Shown piece by piece: positions 7,817 through 18,068 of a stretch of 64,000 nucleotides of DNA. The stretch is from JBEHWX01 sp048498995. Lineage in GTDB: Bacteria; Bacteroidota; Ignavibacteria; OLB7. Position 1 is the stretch's first letter; the number at the start of each line of letters is the position of its first letter. Both the position numbers and the translations under genes were made by a program. Under the pieces are notes generated by a model that saw only the letters and a program-made list of their open reading frames with translations, made no database searches and was not told the origin of the DNA. The stretch is from the NCBI GenBank assembly GCA_048498995.1, contig JBEHWX010000017.1, forward strand, positions 18,331 through 82,330, given 5' to 3'.

Positions 7817-10671
7817 CGTTCATCCTCCTTCCCCGTTTCGGTGGCTTGATTGATGTCCATCGAGTCGTATGCATCGATCAGGTCCCGCAGCATTTCTCGC
7901 GAGAGCCCCGTTCGCCCTTCGATCTCACGCGCGATCGATTCAATTCGCTCACGCAGCTCGGCCTTGCCGGCCTGCGTGGCGCTATCGGCCGCCGACGCAT
8001 CCATGGCCAGGAAGCGCTCACGAGCATCACGAAGCTGTCCGAGCAATCCGAGGCTGGTGGAGTCGGCGCTGAGTTGCTTCAGCATCTCTATCGCCTTGCT
8101 GATTCGTAAAGAGACAGCGCGAACCGAATCGACTACCGGAGCGCCGTAGGAGACGCCGGACGTATCGACCGTCACGTTGAGCAGATCCGCCTTCATACCG
8201 GCACCCGCGCCGGAATCCGGCGGCATCACGGGATTAACCGAATAGCTCTGGCCGCTCGAACGACGTATCGAGCTGGAGGGCGAGATGCCACTCGTTATAC
8301 CGCCGGAACCGCCTCCGCTTCCCCGCGCAATGGAAGGACGGTTGTACTGCGTTTCCTCGATCGTCTTCATGCCGCGCTCCGTCTCACGCATCTTCCGAAC
8401 GAGACGTCCCTCACCATTGTACTGATAGTAGACACCGAAGTGGTTGTCATCGAAATTCGCGACGAGGCGGAACGCATCCTGGTCATAGACCGATGCCGCC
8501 ATCTGGGCCTCGATCGGCTGGATGCGAACATCATCGACCCACACGGTATCGTCCGACGTTAAACTCGCCGAATCGTGCCGCTCGATCGTCAGGCGCACGG
8601 AGCTGCTGCTGGTACAGGTGACCTGATAGAGCGACCAATCACCGGATCTGGCAATGAACTCCGGCGTCACGAGCGGATCGGGACTTCCGCTGCCGAACCT
8701 CACCATCACGGGATAATAGATATCCGACAACGGCATCGACCGCTTCACCCAGAACTTCGCGACCATCTTCCGCTCGCTGCTGTCGACACCCGAGGGAAGC
8801 GCGCTGACACTGGCAAGATTCGTCAGCGGACCATTCGTTGCCCCGCTCTTCGAGATAAAGAGGGAGCGTTTCCCGCTGTGTACATGAGCCATGGTGACGC
8901 GCGAATACGCGATACTGTCCTCGAAACTGTCGAACGAGATTCTGCCGTATCGGGCGTTCTTGGCGGCGGCAACCGTGAGTTGCTGCCCGTATCCGAGCTT
9001 CATCGCCGACGGAATCCCCAGGATATCAGCATCCTCGACCGGCAGGCCGTTCGGGGAGTATTTGACGACGGTGTCAGACCTCAGCCACTTGGTGGCATCG
9101 TTTCCACTGGGCCAGCGATAGTTATAGAGCACGAAATCGAAGGTACCGGCATTCGCGTGAATCCGCTCGGCGGGATTCGAGGAGATTGCCGCGCCTCCCT
9201 GGATAGCCGATCGGTAGGCGTAGTGAGCACTTGGCCTCCACTCTCCTCGTACCGCCGTCTCATAGTCGTTGCTCCCGGGAAAGGCGGCTCCCAGTCCCGT
9301 GGTGTCGTACGACCACGCATCGGCGTACTGCACGGCCGTGGCGCTTACGACGTTCGAAAGCTTCTCGCGATACCTGAGGCCGATGGTGTCGCAGAACTGG
9401 ATGCAGAGATCGGGCGTCTGCGCGTCGACACCACACGTCGACGGCTGCGATGCCTGGTAATAGATCTCCCCGCTGTATTGGTCAACGACAAACGCGCCGG
9501 GCAGACAGAACTCTTCATAACAGGAGTCCGCCTGGATTTGCGTGTCGGTGATCTTGATCGGTTTGAATGTCGTTACGGCACAGAAGCTGGGGAGCCCCGC
9601 ATATTTCAGCCTCCCCTCGACGTCAACGCTGAACGTGCCTGGCATCCCGAAGCCGAACAGCACCGCATTCTCCGAGTCGATCTGTGCGGTCGTCGACGTC
9701 CCGGTTCCACGAAACGAGTCGTAGCACCAGCTTGTATCGGAGTGAGGCACACCGGAGGCCGTCGTGGTCGTAACGAACATTGCCTCGAAGAACGGCGTGG
9801 TCCGTGGTCCTGAATAGGTTGCCTCGCAGGCAACGGCGTTGCTGGGATAGGCACGAGTCCAGAGGTTGGCATCGATCTCGAAACGGATCGTCGTGTCAGC
9901 CGACACCTGTTGGGTGATGGCCAGATAGACCGATGAGAGCTTCGCCGTGGCGAACGAGCCGTACGCACCACCTCCGGATGGATTACGATCACCCAAATAC
10001 CTGAACGTGTTCCCGGTTCCGGTCCTCTCGAATGTCAGGAAGTCGCTCCCCTTCTTGTACTGTCCGTTGATGTTGTAGGTCGTGTTTTTGATACGATCTA
10101 CCCCCTGCGCGGTCCGTACGGCGCCCCACCACGAAGCATCAGTGACCGTCCTTGAGAAATACCTGTTGAATGGACCCGAGACGCCACAGGTAAAGAGATC
10201 GCTGAGATTGCCGCTGATCGGGCTCAGGTTCTGAATCTCCATTCCGAGGCTCGCCAGGTAGCTGTTGAGATCGGAGACCAGCAGCGACGGCGTGCCGTCC
10301 ACGGTCGCGGTCCCGGCGTGCTCTGTCATGATCGTCAGCGCGAACCGGGATGGGTTGGTGAAATACTGGATATGGATGCGTGATGGTTCCAATGAATTGC
10401 ACGCACCATTCTCATCCACAACCATGATATCCGAGCAGTCACCGGAAATCCCCGTCGAATGACTTGTCAATGCCGCGTTGAGCATGTCGACCAGCTTCTG
10501 GCGCTTGGCGAGAACGGGATTGAGCGACTGAGCGAAGAGCTCCTGCCCGGAAACGAGCAGAAGAAGAAAGGTGACATACAGAGCAAGCTTCCTCAGCCCG
10601 ATGCGACCCACGGCCGCGGATCGCGAAAGATGTTGCCGAGTCCGGCATGTGTGAGGTGAACGGATCATCAT
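7813..10671 (-). CDS. Secreted 952-aa protein matching the C-terminal half of Bacteroidota SpvB/RHS-type giants
   Basis: A signal peptide is clear (LALYVTFLLLLVSGQELFAQ, residues about 29-48). The middle (around residues 480-600) has the pattern GEWRPSAHYAYRS ... NARYGRISFDSFED, which in many Bacteroidota occurs near the end of a single large SpvB-like protein. A carbohydrate-binding-like beta region follows. Residues about 740-790 hold one YD-like repeat (YYQYNGEGRLVRKMRETERG) of the kind that normally closes those giants. The C-terminal 150 residues are Gly/Ser-rich and then alpha-helical. The start ATG overlaps the stop of the 1659-aa gene upstream, and its own stop overlaps the next ATG, so translational coupling is likely. 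The split into two exported polypeptides is unusual for the family as I know it. Confidence 0.75.
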   Translation of the reverse strand: MMIRSPHTCRTRQHLSRSAAVGRIGLRKLALYVTFLLLLVSGQELFAQSLNPVLAKRQKLVDMLNAALTSHSTGISGDCSDIMVVDENGACNSLEPSRIHIQYFTNPSRFALTIMTEHAGTATVDGTPSLLVSDLNSYLASLGMEIQNLSPISGNLSDLFTCGVSGPFNRYFSRTVTDASWWGAVRTAQGVDRIKNTTYNINGQYKKGSDFLTFERTGTGNTFRYLGDRNPSGGGAYGSFATAKLSSVYLAITQQVSADTTIRFEIDANLWTRAYPSNAVACEATYSGPRTTPFFEAMFVTTTTASGVPHSDTSWCYDSFRGTGTSTTAQIDSENAVLFGFGMPGTFSVDVEGRLKYAGLPSFCAVTTFKPIKITDTQIQADSCYEEFCLPGAFVVDQYSGEIYYQASQPSTCGVDAQTPDLCIQFCDTIGLRYREKLSNVVSATAVQYADAWSYDTTGLGAAFPGSNDYETAVRGEWRPSAHYAYRSAIQGGAAISSNPAERIHANAGTFDFVLYNYRWPSGNDATKWLRSDTVVKYSPNGLPVEDADILGIPSAMKLGYGQQLTVAAAKNARYGRISFDSFEDSIAYSRVTMAHVHSGKRSLFISKSGATNGPLTNLASVSALPSGVDSSERKMVAKFWVKRSMPLSDIYYPVMVRFGSGSPDPLVTPEFIARSGDWSLYQVTCTSSSSVRLTIERHDSASLTSDDTVWVDDVRIQPIEAQMAASVYDQDAFRLVANFDDNHFGVYYQYNGEGRLVRKMRETERGMKTIEETQYNRPSIARGSGGGSGGITSGISPSSSIRRSSGQSYSVNPVMPPDSGAGAGMKADLLNVTVDTSGVSYGAPVVDSVRAVSLRISKAIEMLKQLSADSTSLGLLGQLRDARERFLAMDASAADSATQAGKAELRERIESIAREIEGRTGLSREMLRDLIDAYDSMDINQATETGKEDER

Positions 10672-13600
10672 GGCAACGCCTCCTTGGTCGGCTTCGTGGT
10701 GAGCGGCAGCCCGTAGGTCGTAACATTCTGCGAGGGGAGCTGCAGCTCGTTGGACTTGCCGGACGAGATAATGTCCACCGTCACTCCCTGTTCGAATGCC
10801 TGATTGCTACGCGGCGCCTCGATCGACGTGGGGATCAGATTCACTCGGTATCGGTCAATGCTCGACACGGTGAACACGCCGATCGTGTCGCGGCCTGAGC
10901 TGGATGGCTTCGTGAGCCGGATAAAATCTCCTGGGGTGAACCGGCCCAGCACCTCTTTATACGCGGCGGGCGCTCTGAGCCTGAACGTCAGCCAGGTGCC
11001 CGCGTTGTTGCTCCGCTTGTCGATATCCGCGCCGCATTCACCCGAGATGAAGCGGGTATGTTCCGAGCCCGCCTTCTGCCCCAGCGACTTGAAGGGCCAA
11101 CTGGCCGGCAGCGAATAGGCCGTATAGCTGCCATCGTGCGGAGTCGATGATCCGCCAAGCAGCAGCTGATTGAACCCGTCGTAGGTCCGCGTGGCGATCG
11201 GCTGCCCCGTCTCGGGGTTGAATCCGACGTTCTCGACCGTGCTCTTGATGCCGTCCTTCAACGTGGTCACACTGCGGACAACGACCGGATAGCGGACTAC
11301 TTTCGTCGTCACATAGGTTCGCAACTCCTTCTGATCGAAGGAGATGTTCTTCGGGGCGATCGAGGCGCCGAAGGTGGGAGGGAACACGAGCCCGATGGTG
11401 ACATCCCCCTCGACCGTGCCTCGCACGAGCTCGTCCGATACCGTGCGGCCTTCCGATGTGATCTCCATCTCTCTTCCCGGATACTCCATCCGAATATCCC
11501 CGATGCCGTACATGACGGGGATCTTCTGGCCGGGCTCGAAGTAGTTGTACGTGGTGGATGCGCTGGCGTACCAGGTGGTGGAATCCGCGTAGTCGCCCCC
11601 ATAGGTCAGCGTTCCCTTCGGCTGCCCATGCATGCCGTTGAGAATGAACCGATATCCCTGACTCATCCACAGATTCGAAACGAAGAAATTGGCGAAACCA
11701 AGGGGGAGCGAGACCGGAAAGCCCTTCTGCTCAATTCCGGTCGCTTCCACGCCCCTACCGCCGATGGTGGCATCGACATCCGAACCATTATCCGAATAGA
11801 ACCGATCGTAGGGGTAGTCCTTGGCCGTGAAGAACTCGTTGACAACGAAACCTTTCCCGGTCTTTCCGCCATTGATTCCCTTCACGACGACACGCGAGTA
11901 CCCGATGGTGGGTGCGGGGAGGAACGACTCTCCGAACGGTCCTTCGAACTGCTCACGATCCCGGCCCGCGATTGCTCTGTCGAGCCATGCCTGCTCATCG
12001 CGCTTTTCGATGCAGGTTACAAGGGCATTCTCCTCACGCCCCGTGGATGGCTCGTTGGTTGCAACCCCACTGCTCACGCCGCCTTCCGTCTGGTAGATGT
12101 ACTCGGATCCGTAGAGATTATCGTCATCATCCTCGATTCCGGAGTCGTACATCACCAGGCGCTTTACACGTATACCGCCGCCGAGCTTGGCTCTGGTCAT
12201 CGGCACGCGCAGGTAGCAATTGGCCGTGTCCATCAACGCGCAGCCAACCCCACTCCCGATCAGCGAGCTCCCGATCCGCGCCAGCAATTGAGCAACGGCG
12301 TCAAGCCCACCTCCCGATTCGATCGCATCTCCTCCTTCACAGGAAACATTGTAGCGCAGCGATTGCACGCCGGATGCGTGGACGTAATCCAGGCATATCT
12401 GATGCGGATTGGTGATATTCCCCGTGGCGTCCGGCTTGAGAACGACATATGGCCTGCAGAGATTGTCGATCCCCACGGAGTCCAACAGTACATAGCCGCT
12501 GATGAAGTCCGAGCCGCAGCTTTTCAGGCTCGGAGCATATCCCATCAGATCATACAGGAATTTGAAGTAGACCGGAACCTTCGGGCGGTTCAGCGGAAGG
12601 AATGTCTGTCTGATTCGGTCCACGAAATATCGCAGCTCCGCCGAAGGGGTTCCCCCGGAACAGGTGGAGGTAATGCCGAGATCGGCCGCGTCCAGATAGA
12701 CCCTATTGGAGAGTCCCGTCGTTCCGGCAGGCGTGAGCTTCACCATGGCGAGTGCCGGACGATCCTGCACGGTCATGTAATCGTTCTGTTCATATTGGAC
12801 ATGGATTTCCCCTCCCGATGGAAGCCGAATCCACTTGAGCTGCCACGCGGCGGGGTCGAACGCGTGTCCGTATGTGGCAACGTTCTGCGCGACCCAATCC
12901 TGACGGTGGTCGTGACGGCTTGCGCCGTTGTACTGGTAGTATCCCCAGCGATCGGTCTGGTGATAGGAGTATGCGGGATTCTGTGGATCGGATCCGCTCA
13001 CGACGAAGTTGTTACCATAATCGGTGACGGCCGGATACCGGGCCGTGGTCTTCGTGCCGAACGAAGTACGATAGGAATAGCCGAAGATATAAGGGCTGAT
13101 CTTGACGGCATGTGTTCCCTCGTACTCCGTCCAGAGCTTCTTCAGCGTCAGTTTGCCGGCGCGCGTGCCGCCATCGAGCGCGGCGTTCGGCATCCCTCGC
13201 GAAAGCTCGTAGGAGTAGTCCAGGTAGGTCGTCTGCAGGAGCTTGCCACGCTTCCCAGACGAGGTTTTCGACCAGAGCTCTATCCGCTCCAGCTTCTCCG
13301 ACGGGTTCGAACCAGAGGGTGTATAGGCACTGTTCTCGGACGCCGCCCCTTCATCCACCTGCGCCGGGTAAGCATCCTTGCGCTCTTCTCCCGAGCCGAC
13401 GAACGTCGTGTCCTGCACGGTCATTCCCTTGTTGGTCACGAAGTACGCGACGTGCGTCTTCGTCTCGATCGACTCGAGGTAGTACACCTCGCGCTCACCC
13501 ATCATGACCATGCCCATGTCGTCACGCGGATCCCAGCCGGCATTCTTCTGCAGCAGCATGCCTCGGTACGGAACGCGCCACTTGTACCAGGAGCCGTTTG

Positions 13601-15647
13601 CGATCTTGTTGGTGGTACCGGAGACCCTGCGATAGTTGAACTTCGTGTACCCTCCGAAGTCATCCTTGCTCGGACCATCCCCGGTACGATCGACGTAATC
13701 GGGGGTGGTGATCTGCGTCAGCAGGTAGGTTGTTGCATAAGGAGCGTTTCGCTCTTCTCCCACGACCTTTCGCGCGAACTCCGGACCGGAGAAGTGCTTG
13801 TAGGCGATGTACTCGCTGTCGATGACTGCTCCCTCGCGATACAGGCCATACTGCAGGTTCTTCTCATTCCGCGCATAGACCGGCAGCCCATAGACGTATC
13901 TATTGCCATTGGCGGCCGTTACGCCGAACTCTCCGACACCATCGGGAACGGATTTCCTGTCGATGAACTTCTCGACGTCGGGATCCTTGCTGTAGGCGCT
14001 GTAGGCGACTTTCCTCGTTTTTCCAGCCGGTCCGCTGGCCCCCGTGACCAGCATTTCACGGTTCGTGTGATAGCCGATGTAGGAGGATCGGCCCACTCGA
14101 CTACCGCGATTGACCGTCTGGCCGACACCACTCAGGTTGGGAAAGTACACTTCAAGACCGGGAATCGGGCCTGAGATAGCGGCACGGACCGGTTTGTCAT
14201 CAGATGCATGCGTCATCGTCCCGCCGGGATCGCTGTAATACCGAAAGAAGCATCCGGCATCTCCAAGCCCGGGATCACTGAATGGAAGAGTGTTCGATAT
14301 ACTTGGCCACCCACTTACTGAGAGGCTGTGCCGGCCGAGGCCGAAATCGCCCCCCAGCCCAACCGTCCACCCAATATTGATGTCCCCCTCAAAGGTCGAG
14401 ATGAGCGTTTTGCTGGTGACGGCATTCGGATGAAAGTCCCCCAGCTTGGTGTGATAGGCACGAAACCCTCCGCTCACACCTTCACCAGATACTGTGTAGT
14501 TATCGGGCTGGCTATAGGGAATCGCGAGGAAGCGGTCGCGTTTGGTGAAGGTAGCTTCCTTCTCCACGGCATAGTCCATCGCGGCATTGACATCCCCCTT
14601 TCCAGTTGCCGAATAGATGTAGCCATACGAAGAAATGTCGGCCGATGCGACGGGGGTCTGTTCCGAATAGCTGCCGCTGACGATAAACTCGGGACCAGCC
14701 TGGATCGGGACCGGGTTGTTTTCCGTACCCGTTCCGATATCCACGTGAACCCCGTTATACCCCATGACGGTGCTGCTTCTGCGATCGTCGCCGAAGTTGA
14801 CAATCGGATAAGTCAACGCGCTTCCGAGCGCCCCCAGCATGGAGATGGAGGCCGGCTTGAACTTGCGCGATTCATTGACACCTGCTCCGGGCGAGGTGAC
14901 CGTGAACCTCATGGATTCACGGTTGATATCGGACTTGCCGATATTAGTGTAGTGGTTGATGATTGCTCCCACGTTGATCTTCGGATCGAATGATCCGACA
15001 CCATCGCTGACACTGTAGTTGAGAGATCCGAGCTGGCTGCTCTGATCCGCCAGGGAGACGCTCGTGCCAGCCGAGTACCCGAACCCCCGCTGGCTGTTGT
15101 ACGAAATCGAGTTGAGGCCGATCGTTCCGCTGACGCCCAGCGACGTATCCAGCCCGGTGGCCGTATCGATTGCACCGAGGACGGAATCCGCGAGGTTGTT
15201 GAAGCTGAAAATCTCGAATGGCTTCATCGGGCGCGCCGTCAGCGTCCAGTTCGTTTCCGTCTTATTCCAATGTTTGACGGTACTCCCGTTATAGTCGTCG
15301 GGCAGGCCTCGCTTCTGGCGCGTGATGGCTCCCGGGCTCAGCGTCCATCCGTAGCCGACCCAGCTTGCTTCCTCTTCCGGTGAAGTTCCGCTGTGATAGG
15401 AGAGGGACAACGAATAACCGCTGCCGGTCGGCCCCGGGATGGAAACGACAGGGAGGTTGTAGGTAAATGCGCCGGTAAACTCGTCGACCATATTATTGGT
15501 GGTCACCGACTCGAACTTGGAGAACTCCGGCTGCGCCGGCCCGCCCGTCAACGCGTAGGTGGCGACGGGCGCGACGATTTCGTACGTGAGCGCCGTGAGA
15601 ACCACCGCGCCGATCACCCTGAAGGCTCTCGAACGTCTGAATACCAT
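10668..15647 (-). CDS. SpvB-like N-terminal giant of the RHS operon (1659 aa)
   Basis: I chose the ATG at 15647 over an upstream in-frame GTG at 15698 because it gives a compact signal peptide (FRRSRAFRVIGAVVLTALTY). Directly after it comes the hallmark GAFTYNLPVVSIPGPTGSGY followed by LSLSYHSGTSPEEEASWVGY and GWTLSPGAI, which defines the SpvB-like N-terminal beta region found in TcB-type toxin components and in large Bacteroidota RHS-associated proteins. The remainder is a long beta-rich array without obvious catalytic motifs. No FG-GAP repeats are visible here; those are in the gene just upstream. The stop TGA overlaps the next gene's ATG. By analogy with TcB/TcC the role would be part of a secreted shell, but no ADP-ribosyltransferase or other toxic domain is seen in this protein. 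Confidence 0.8.
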   Translation of the reverse strand: MVFRRSRAFRVIGAVVLTALTYEIVAPVATYALTGGPAQPEFSKFESVTTNNMVDEFTGAFTYNLPVVSIPGPTGSGYSLSLSYHSGTSPEEEASWVGYGWTLSPGAITRQKRGLPDDYNGSTVKHWNKTETNWTLTARPMKPFEIFSFNNLADSVLGAIDTATGLDTSLGVSGTIGLNSISYNSQRGFGYSAGTSVSLADQSSQLGSLNYSVSDGVGSFDPKINVGAIINHYTNIGKSDINRESMRFTVTSPGAGVNESRKFKPASISMLGALGSALTYPIVNFGDDRRSSTVMGYNGVHVDIGTGTENNPVPIQAGPEFIVSGSYSEQTPVASADISSYGYIYSATGKGDVNAAMDYAVEKEATFTKRDRFLAIPYSQPDNYTVSGEGVSGGFRAYHTKLGDFHPNAVTSKTLISTFEGDINIGWTVGLGGDFGLGRHSLSVSGWPSISNTLPFSDPGLGDAGCFFRYYSDPGGTMTHASDDKPVRAAISGPIPGLEVYFPNLSGVGQTVNRGSRVGRSSYIGYHTNREMLVTGASGPAGKTRKVAYSAYSKDPDVEKFIDRKSVPDGVGEFGVTAANGNRYVYGLPVYARNEKNLQYGLYREGAVIDSEYIAYKHFSGPEFARKVVGEERNAPYATTYLLTQITTPDYVDRTGDGPSKDDFGGYTKFNYRRVSGTTNKIANGSWYKWRVPYRGMLLQKNAGWDPRDDMGMVMMGEREVYYLESIETKTHVAYFVTNKGMTVQDTTFVGSGEERKDAYPAQVDEGAASENSAYTPSGSNPSEKLERIELWSKTSSGKRGKLLQTTYLDYSYELSRGMPNAALDGGTRAGKLTLKKLWTEYEGTHAVKISPYIFGYSYRTSFGTKTTARYPAVTDYGNNFVVSGSDPQNPAYSYHQTDRWGYYQYNGASRHDHRQDWVAQNVATYGHAFDPAAWQLKWIRLPSGGEIHVQYEQNDYMTVQDRPALAMVKLTPAGTTGLSNRVYLDAADLGITSTCSGGTPSAELRYFVDRIRQTFLPLNRPKVPVYFKFLYDLMGYAPSLKSCGSDFISGYVLLDSVGIDNLCRPYVVLKPDATGNITNPHQICLDYVHASGVQSLRYNVSCEGGDAIESGGGLDAVAQLLARIGSSLIGSGVGCALMDTANCYLRVPMTRAKLGGGIRVKRLVMYDSGIEDDDDNLYGSEYIYQTEGGVSSGVATNEPSTGREENALVTCIEKRDEQAWLDRAIAGRDREQFEGPFGESFLPAPTIGYSRVVVKGINGGKTGKGFVVNEFFTAKDYPYDRFYSDNGSDVDATIGGRGVEATGIEQKGFPVSLPLGFANFFVSNLWMSQGYRFILNGMHGQPKGTLTYGGDYADSTTWYASASTTYNYFEPGQKIPVMYGIGDIRMEYPGREMEITSEGRTVSDELVRGTVEGDVTIGLVFPPTFGASIAPKNISFDQKELRTYVTTKVVRYPVVVRSVTTLKDGIKSTVENVGFNPETGQPIATRTYDGFNQLLLGGSSTPHDGSYTAYSLPASWPFKSLGQKAGSEHTRFISGECGADIDKRSNNAGTWLTFRLRAPAAYKEVLGRFTPGDFIRLTKPSSSGRDTIGVFTVSSIDRYRVNLIPTSIEAPRSNQAFEQGVTVDIISSGKSNELQLPSQNVTTYGLPLTTKPTKEALP

Positions 15648-15764
15648 GGCTGTATCTGAGATATGAGTGTATCGGTCGTAACGTCTTTTCCTGATCACGG
15701 CGCGTCTGGGCCCGGGCTCGCAATGCTTTCCATTGAGGTTCCGGCCCCGAGCTTCGTGGCGGCT

Positions 15765-18068
15765 CTATCGCGTCAATACGATGCTTCCCGATCGCTTTAT
15801 GCTTCCACCGGAGAATCGGTAGATATAGGTGCCTTGCGGCACCTTATTCCCTGCCTCGTCCTTGCCATCCCAGCTGATATCATGCGCTCCGGCGTCCTGG
15901 CGGCTGTCGACGAGCGTTGCGATTGCACGCCCCTCCACGGTGTACACCTCAAGGCGAACATCCATCGTGCTCGAGAGCTCATACGTGAAATGAACGCGGG
16001 AGGTAAATGGATTAGGCGCCGCGTGGATCGCGATATCGGAGTTTGCTGCTAGTTCAGATCCATCATCCGCGGAGAGCGTCGAGATCCGATTTGCGGGAAT
16101 GGTATTGAACAGCATCATGCGTCCTTCCGCCCCCACAACCACCACCGAATCCACCTTCGTGGCGGCGGCGATGCCGAAGTGGAGGCGGGCGGGGGGGCCC
16201 ATCAGCAGGCCGCGGCCGCTGGTCACCTGCTGCGTGTACTTCCCGTTGCCGGCGTAGACCGTCACCCGCGAGCCGATGCTCTGCCCGGCCAGGTCCAGCT
16301 CCACCCAGTTCCCCGTCTCGCCCACACCCGTGTTCCGGTACAGCCGCAACTTCCCTCCCGAGATCGTCGCAAGGTCCAGACGGCCGTCGTTGTCCCAGTC
16401 GACCCACACCGCGTCGGGTCCGGCGACCACCCCACGCAGCCCCACCTCCGTTGTCGCGTCCTCGAACCGGTGGTCCGGCCGCTGACGGTAGAGCCCGGCG
16501 TACCGGCAGTCGCAGCCGGTGGTCACCACGGCATCCAGAAGCCCATCGTTGTTCACGTCACCCCAGGTGCCCCCCGACTGCTGATCGACGTACTCGATGG
16601 CCGAGCCGGCGCCGCGATCCCGCAGACTGTACTCCGGCGCCCCCTCGTTCTCCACGATCATCGATCCTCCGGCGCGCGCGCCCATGCGCTTGCCGTCGGC
16701 ATCGGCCGAGGCCAGCAGACGTCGCGGCGCGATCGAGGCCGGCAGCAGCAGGTCGGCATCGCCGTCGTTGTCGTAGTCGGCCCAGTCGCAGCCGGCGCGG
16801 CGCGCTCCGGCAATCCCCGCCGCGCCGATATCGACGCGCGCGAAGCCGGAATCTCCCTGACGGCGCCAGAGCTGGTCGGCGCCATGTGCGGAGGCGATGA
16901 ACAGGTCCAGATGCCCGTCGTTGTCCAAATCCACCCACTGAGCACCGCGGCAATCGGCCGGTGAGCCGGAGCCACCAATGAGGAGCGAGCTGCCATCGGC
17001 GAAGCCATGGTGGCGATTGTTGATCAGCAGGTAGTTGCGCAGCGTATCTCCTCGCACGCTCTGCTGGCCGACGAAGACGTCCAGGTAGCCGTCACCGTCG
17101 GCATCGGCGATGCCGTAGCTGGTGGGGTTTGCCAGCCTCGGCATCGCCGGATCGCCGCTGGTGAAGGTCCCGTCGCCGTGGTTCAGAAACAGAAGGGAAG
17201 TCCCGGAGCTTGATGTCGCGGTATCCACCAGGCCCAGGAAGAGGATATCAGGCCGCGCGTCGTTGTCGACGTCAATGAACGCGTTGGCCCGCGGAGCTCC
17301 GGTGAGCCCGGCCTGGCTGGTGATCTCCTCGAAGCTGCCGTCGGCGTCGTTGTGGTAGAGCCGTCCGTCGACCAGCAGGTCGAGCCGGCTGTCGTTGTCG
17401 ATATCGGCCCAGGCGATCGAGGCGTTCGTGCGGAGCGAATCGGTGATGCCGACCTCGGCGGTAACGTCCTTGAAGCCCCCCTTGGCGTCCTTGACGGTAT
17501 AGTCGACGACGGCCTCGACGGCGAAGGCATAGACGCCGGAGCGCCAGGAGCCGTCGCGGAGCTTGAGGAACTGGTGATGGAACTCCTCCAGCCCGTTGAC
17601 GCAGGCCGGGCGCTTCTTCTGATTGTCCGACAGCAGGAGCACGCCGGGGGAGATGCTCTCGACGACGAGGAAGAACTGGGTACCGTCGACATGGACCGGA
17701 TCGGGGAGCTTCATGGTGACGCGCTCGAGACCGGGATGCGACTTCGAGATCCTGATAGGCTGTATGAGATCGCGCTCGAGGATCGGGACGGGGAGCCCAC
17801 CTTCCTGGCCGAAGACGCGGATGGTGACGTCACCGGTGGGAGCATCGCCGCCGAGGGTGAGGGTGATGGCGGTGATATCCAGGGGCTTGGGTGCCTCGAA
17901 GCGGGTGGCCTGGGCAACGATGGCCGGATCGCGGTAGTAGACGAGCTTGCTCTTCGGGTTGTAGAACCTGAGCGTGTCGGCGGCATGGAGCCTGGGGGCA
18001 TCGACGAGCTGTGACGCTCCGAGCATCAGGAGTGTCACCACGAAGGAAGCGGGAGAAATCGCTCGCAT
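15765..18068 (-). CDS. Secreted VCBS/FG-GAP repeat protein with ASPIC/UnbV domain and T9SS C-terminal domain
   Basis: The start is the ATG at 18068, which has AGGA six bases upstream and opens a signal peptide (SFVVTLLMLGASQLVDA); an earlier in-frame ATG at 18164 would put a long non-hydrophobic leader in front. Calcium-binding type repeats DxDxDGxxD occur several times (DADGDGYLDVFVG, DLDNDGHLDLFIA, DYDNDGDADLLLP), forming an integrin-like beta-propeller. An ASPIC/UnbV-type segment follows (LHFGIAAATKVDSVVVVGAE). The last about 85 residues are a T9SS sorting domain (APNPFTSRVHFTYELSS ... GTYIYRFSGG). The stop is 117 nt from the start of the SpvB-like gene on the same strand, so it may be the first gene of that operon; the separate propeller plus SpvB-like protein recalls the FG-GAP-containing TcB architecture. 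Confidence 0.88.
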   Translation of the reverse strand: MRAISPASFVVTLLMLGASQLVDAPRLHAADTLRFYNPKSKLVYYRDPAIVAQATRFEAPKPLDITAITLTLGGDAPTGDVTIRVFGQEGGLPVPILERDLIQPIRISKSHPGLERVTMKLPDPVHVDGTQFFLVVESISPGVLLLSDNQKKRPACVNGLEEFHHQFLKLRDGSWRSGVYAFAVEAVVDYTVKDAKGGFKDVTAEVGITDSLRTNASIAWADIDNDSRLDLLVDGRLYHNDADGSFEEITSQAGLTGAPRANAFIDVDNDARPDILFLGLVDTATSSSGTSLLFLNHGDGTFTSGDPAMPRLANPTSYGIADADGDGYLDVFVGQQSVRGDTLRNYLLINNRHHGFADGSSLLIGGSGSPADCRGAQWVDLDNDGHLDLFIASAHGADQLWRRQGDSGFARVDIGAAGIAGARRAGCDWADYDNDGDADLLLPASIAPRRLLASADADGKRMGARAGGSMIVENEGAPEYSLRDRGAGSAIEYVDQQSGGTWGDVNNDGLLDAVVTTGCDCRYAGLYRQRPDHRFEDATTEVGLRGVVAGPDAVWVDWDNDGRLDLATISGGKLRLYRNTGVGETGNWVELDLAGQSIGSRVTVYAGNGKYTQQVTSGRGLLMGPPARLHFGIAAATKVDSVVVVGAEGRMMLFNTIPANRISTLSADDGSELAANSDIAIHAAPNPFTSRVHFTYELSSTMDVRLEVYTVEGRAIATLVDSRQDAGAHDISWDGKDEAGNKVPQGTYIYRFSGGSIKRSGSIVLTR

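Noticed and set aside
13300..13330. GGTTCGAACC as a tRNA T-loop
   Set aside because: It lies inside the SpvB-like coding frame and no cloverleaf can be formed around it.
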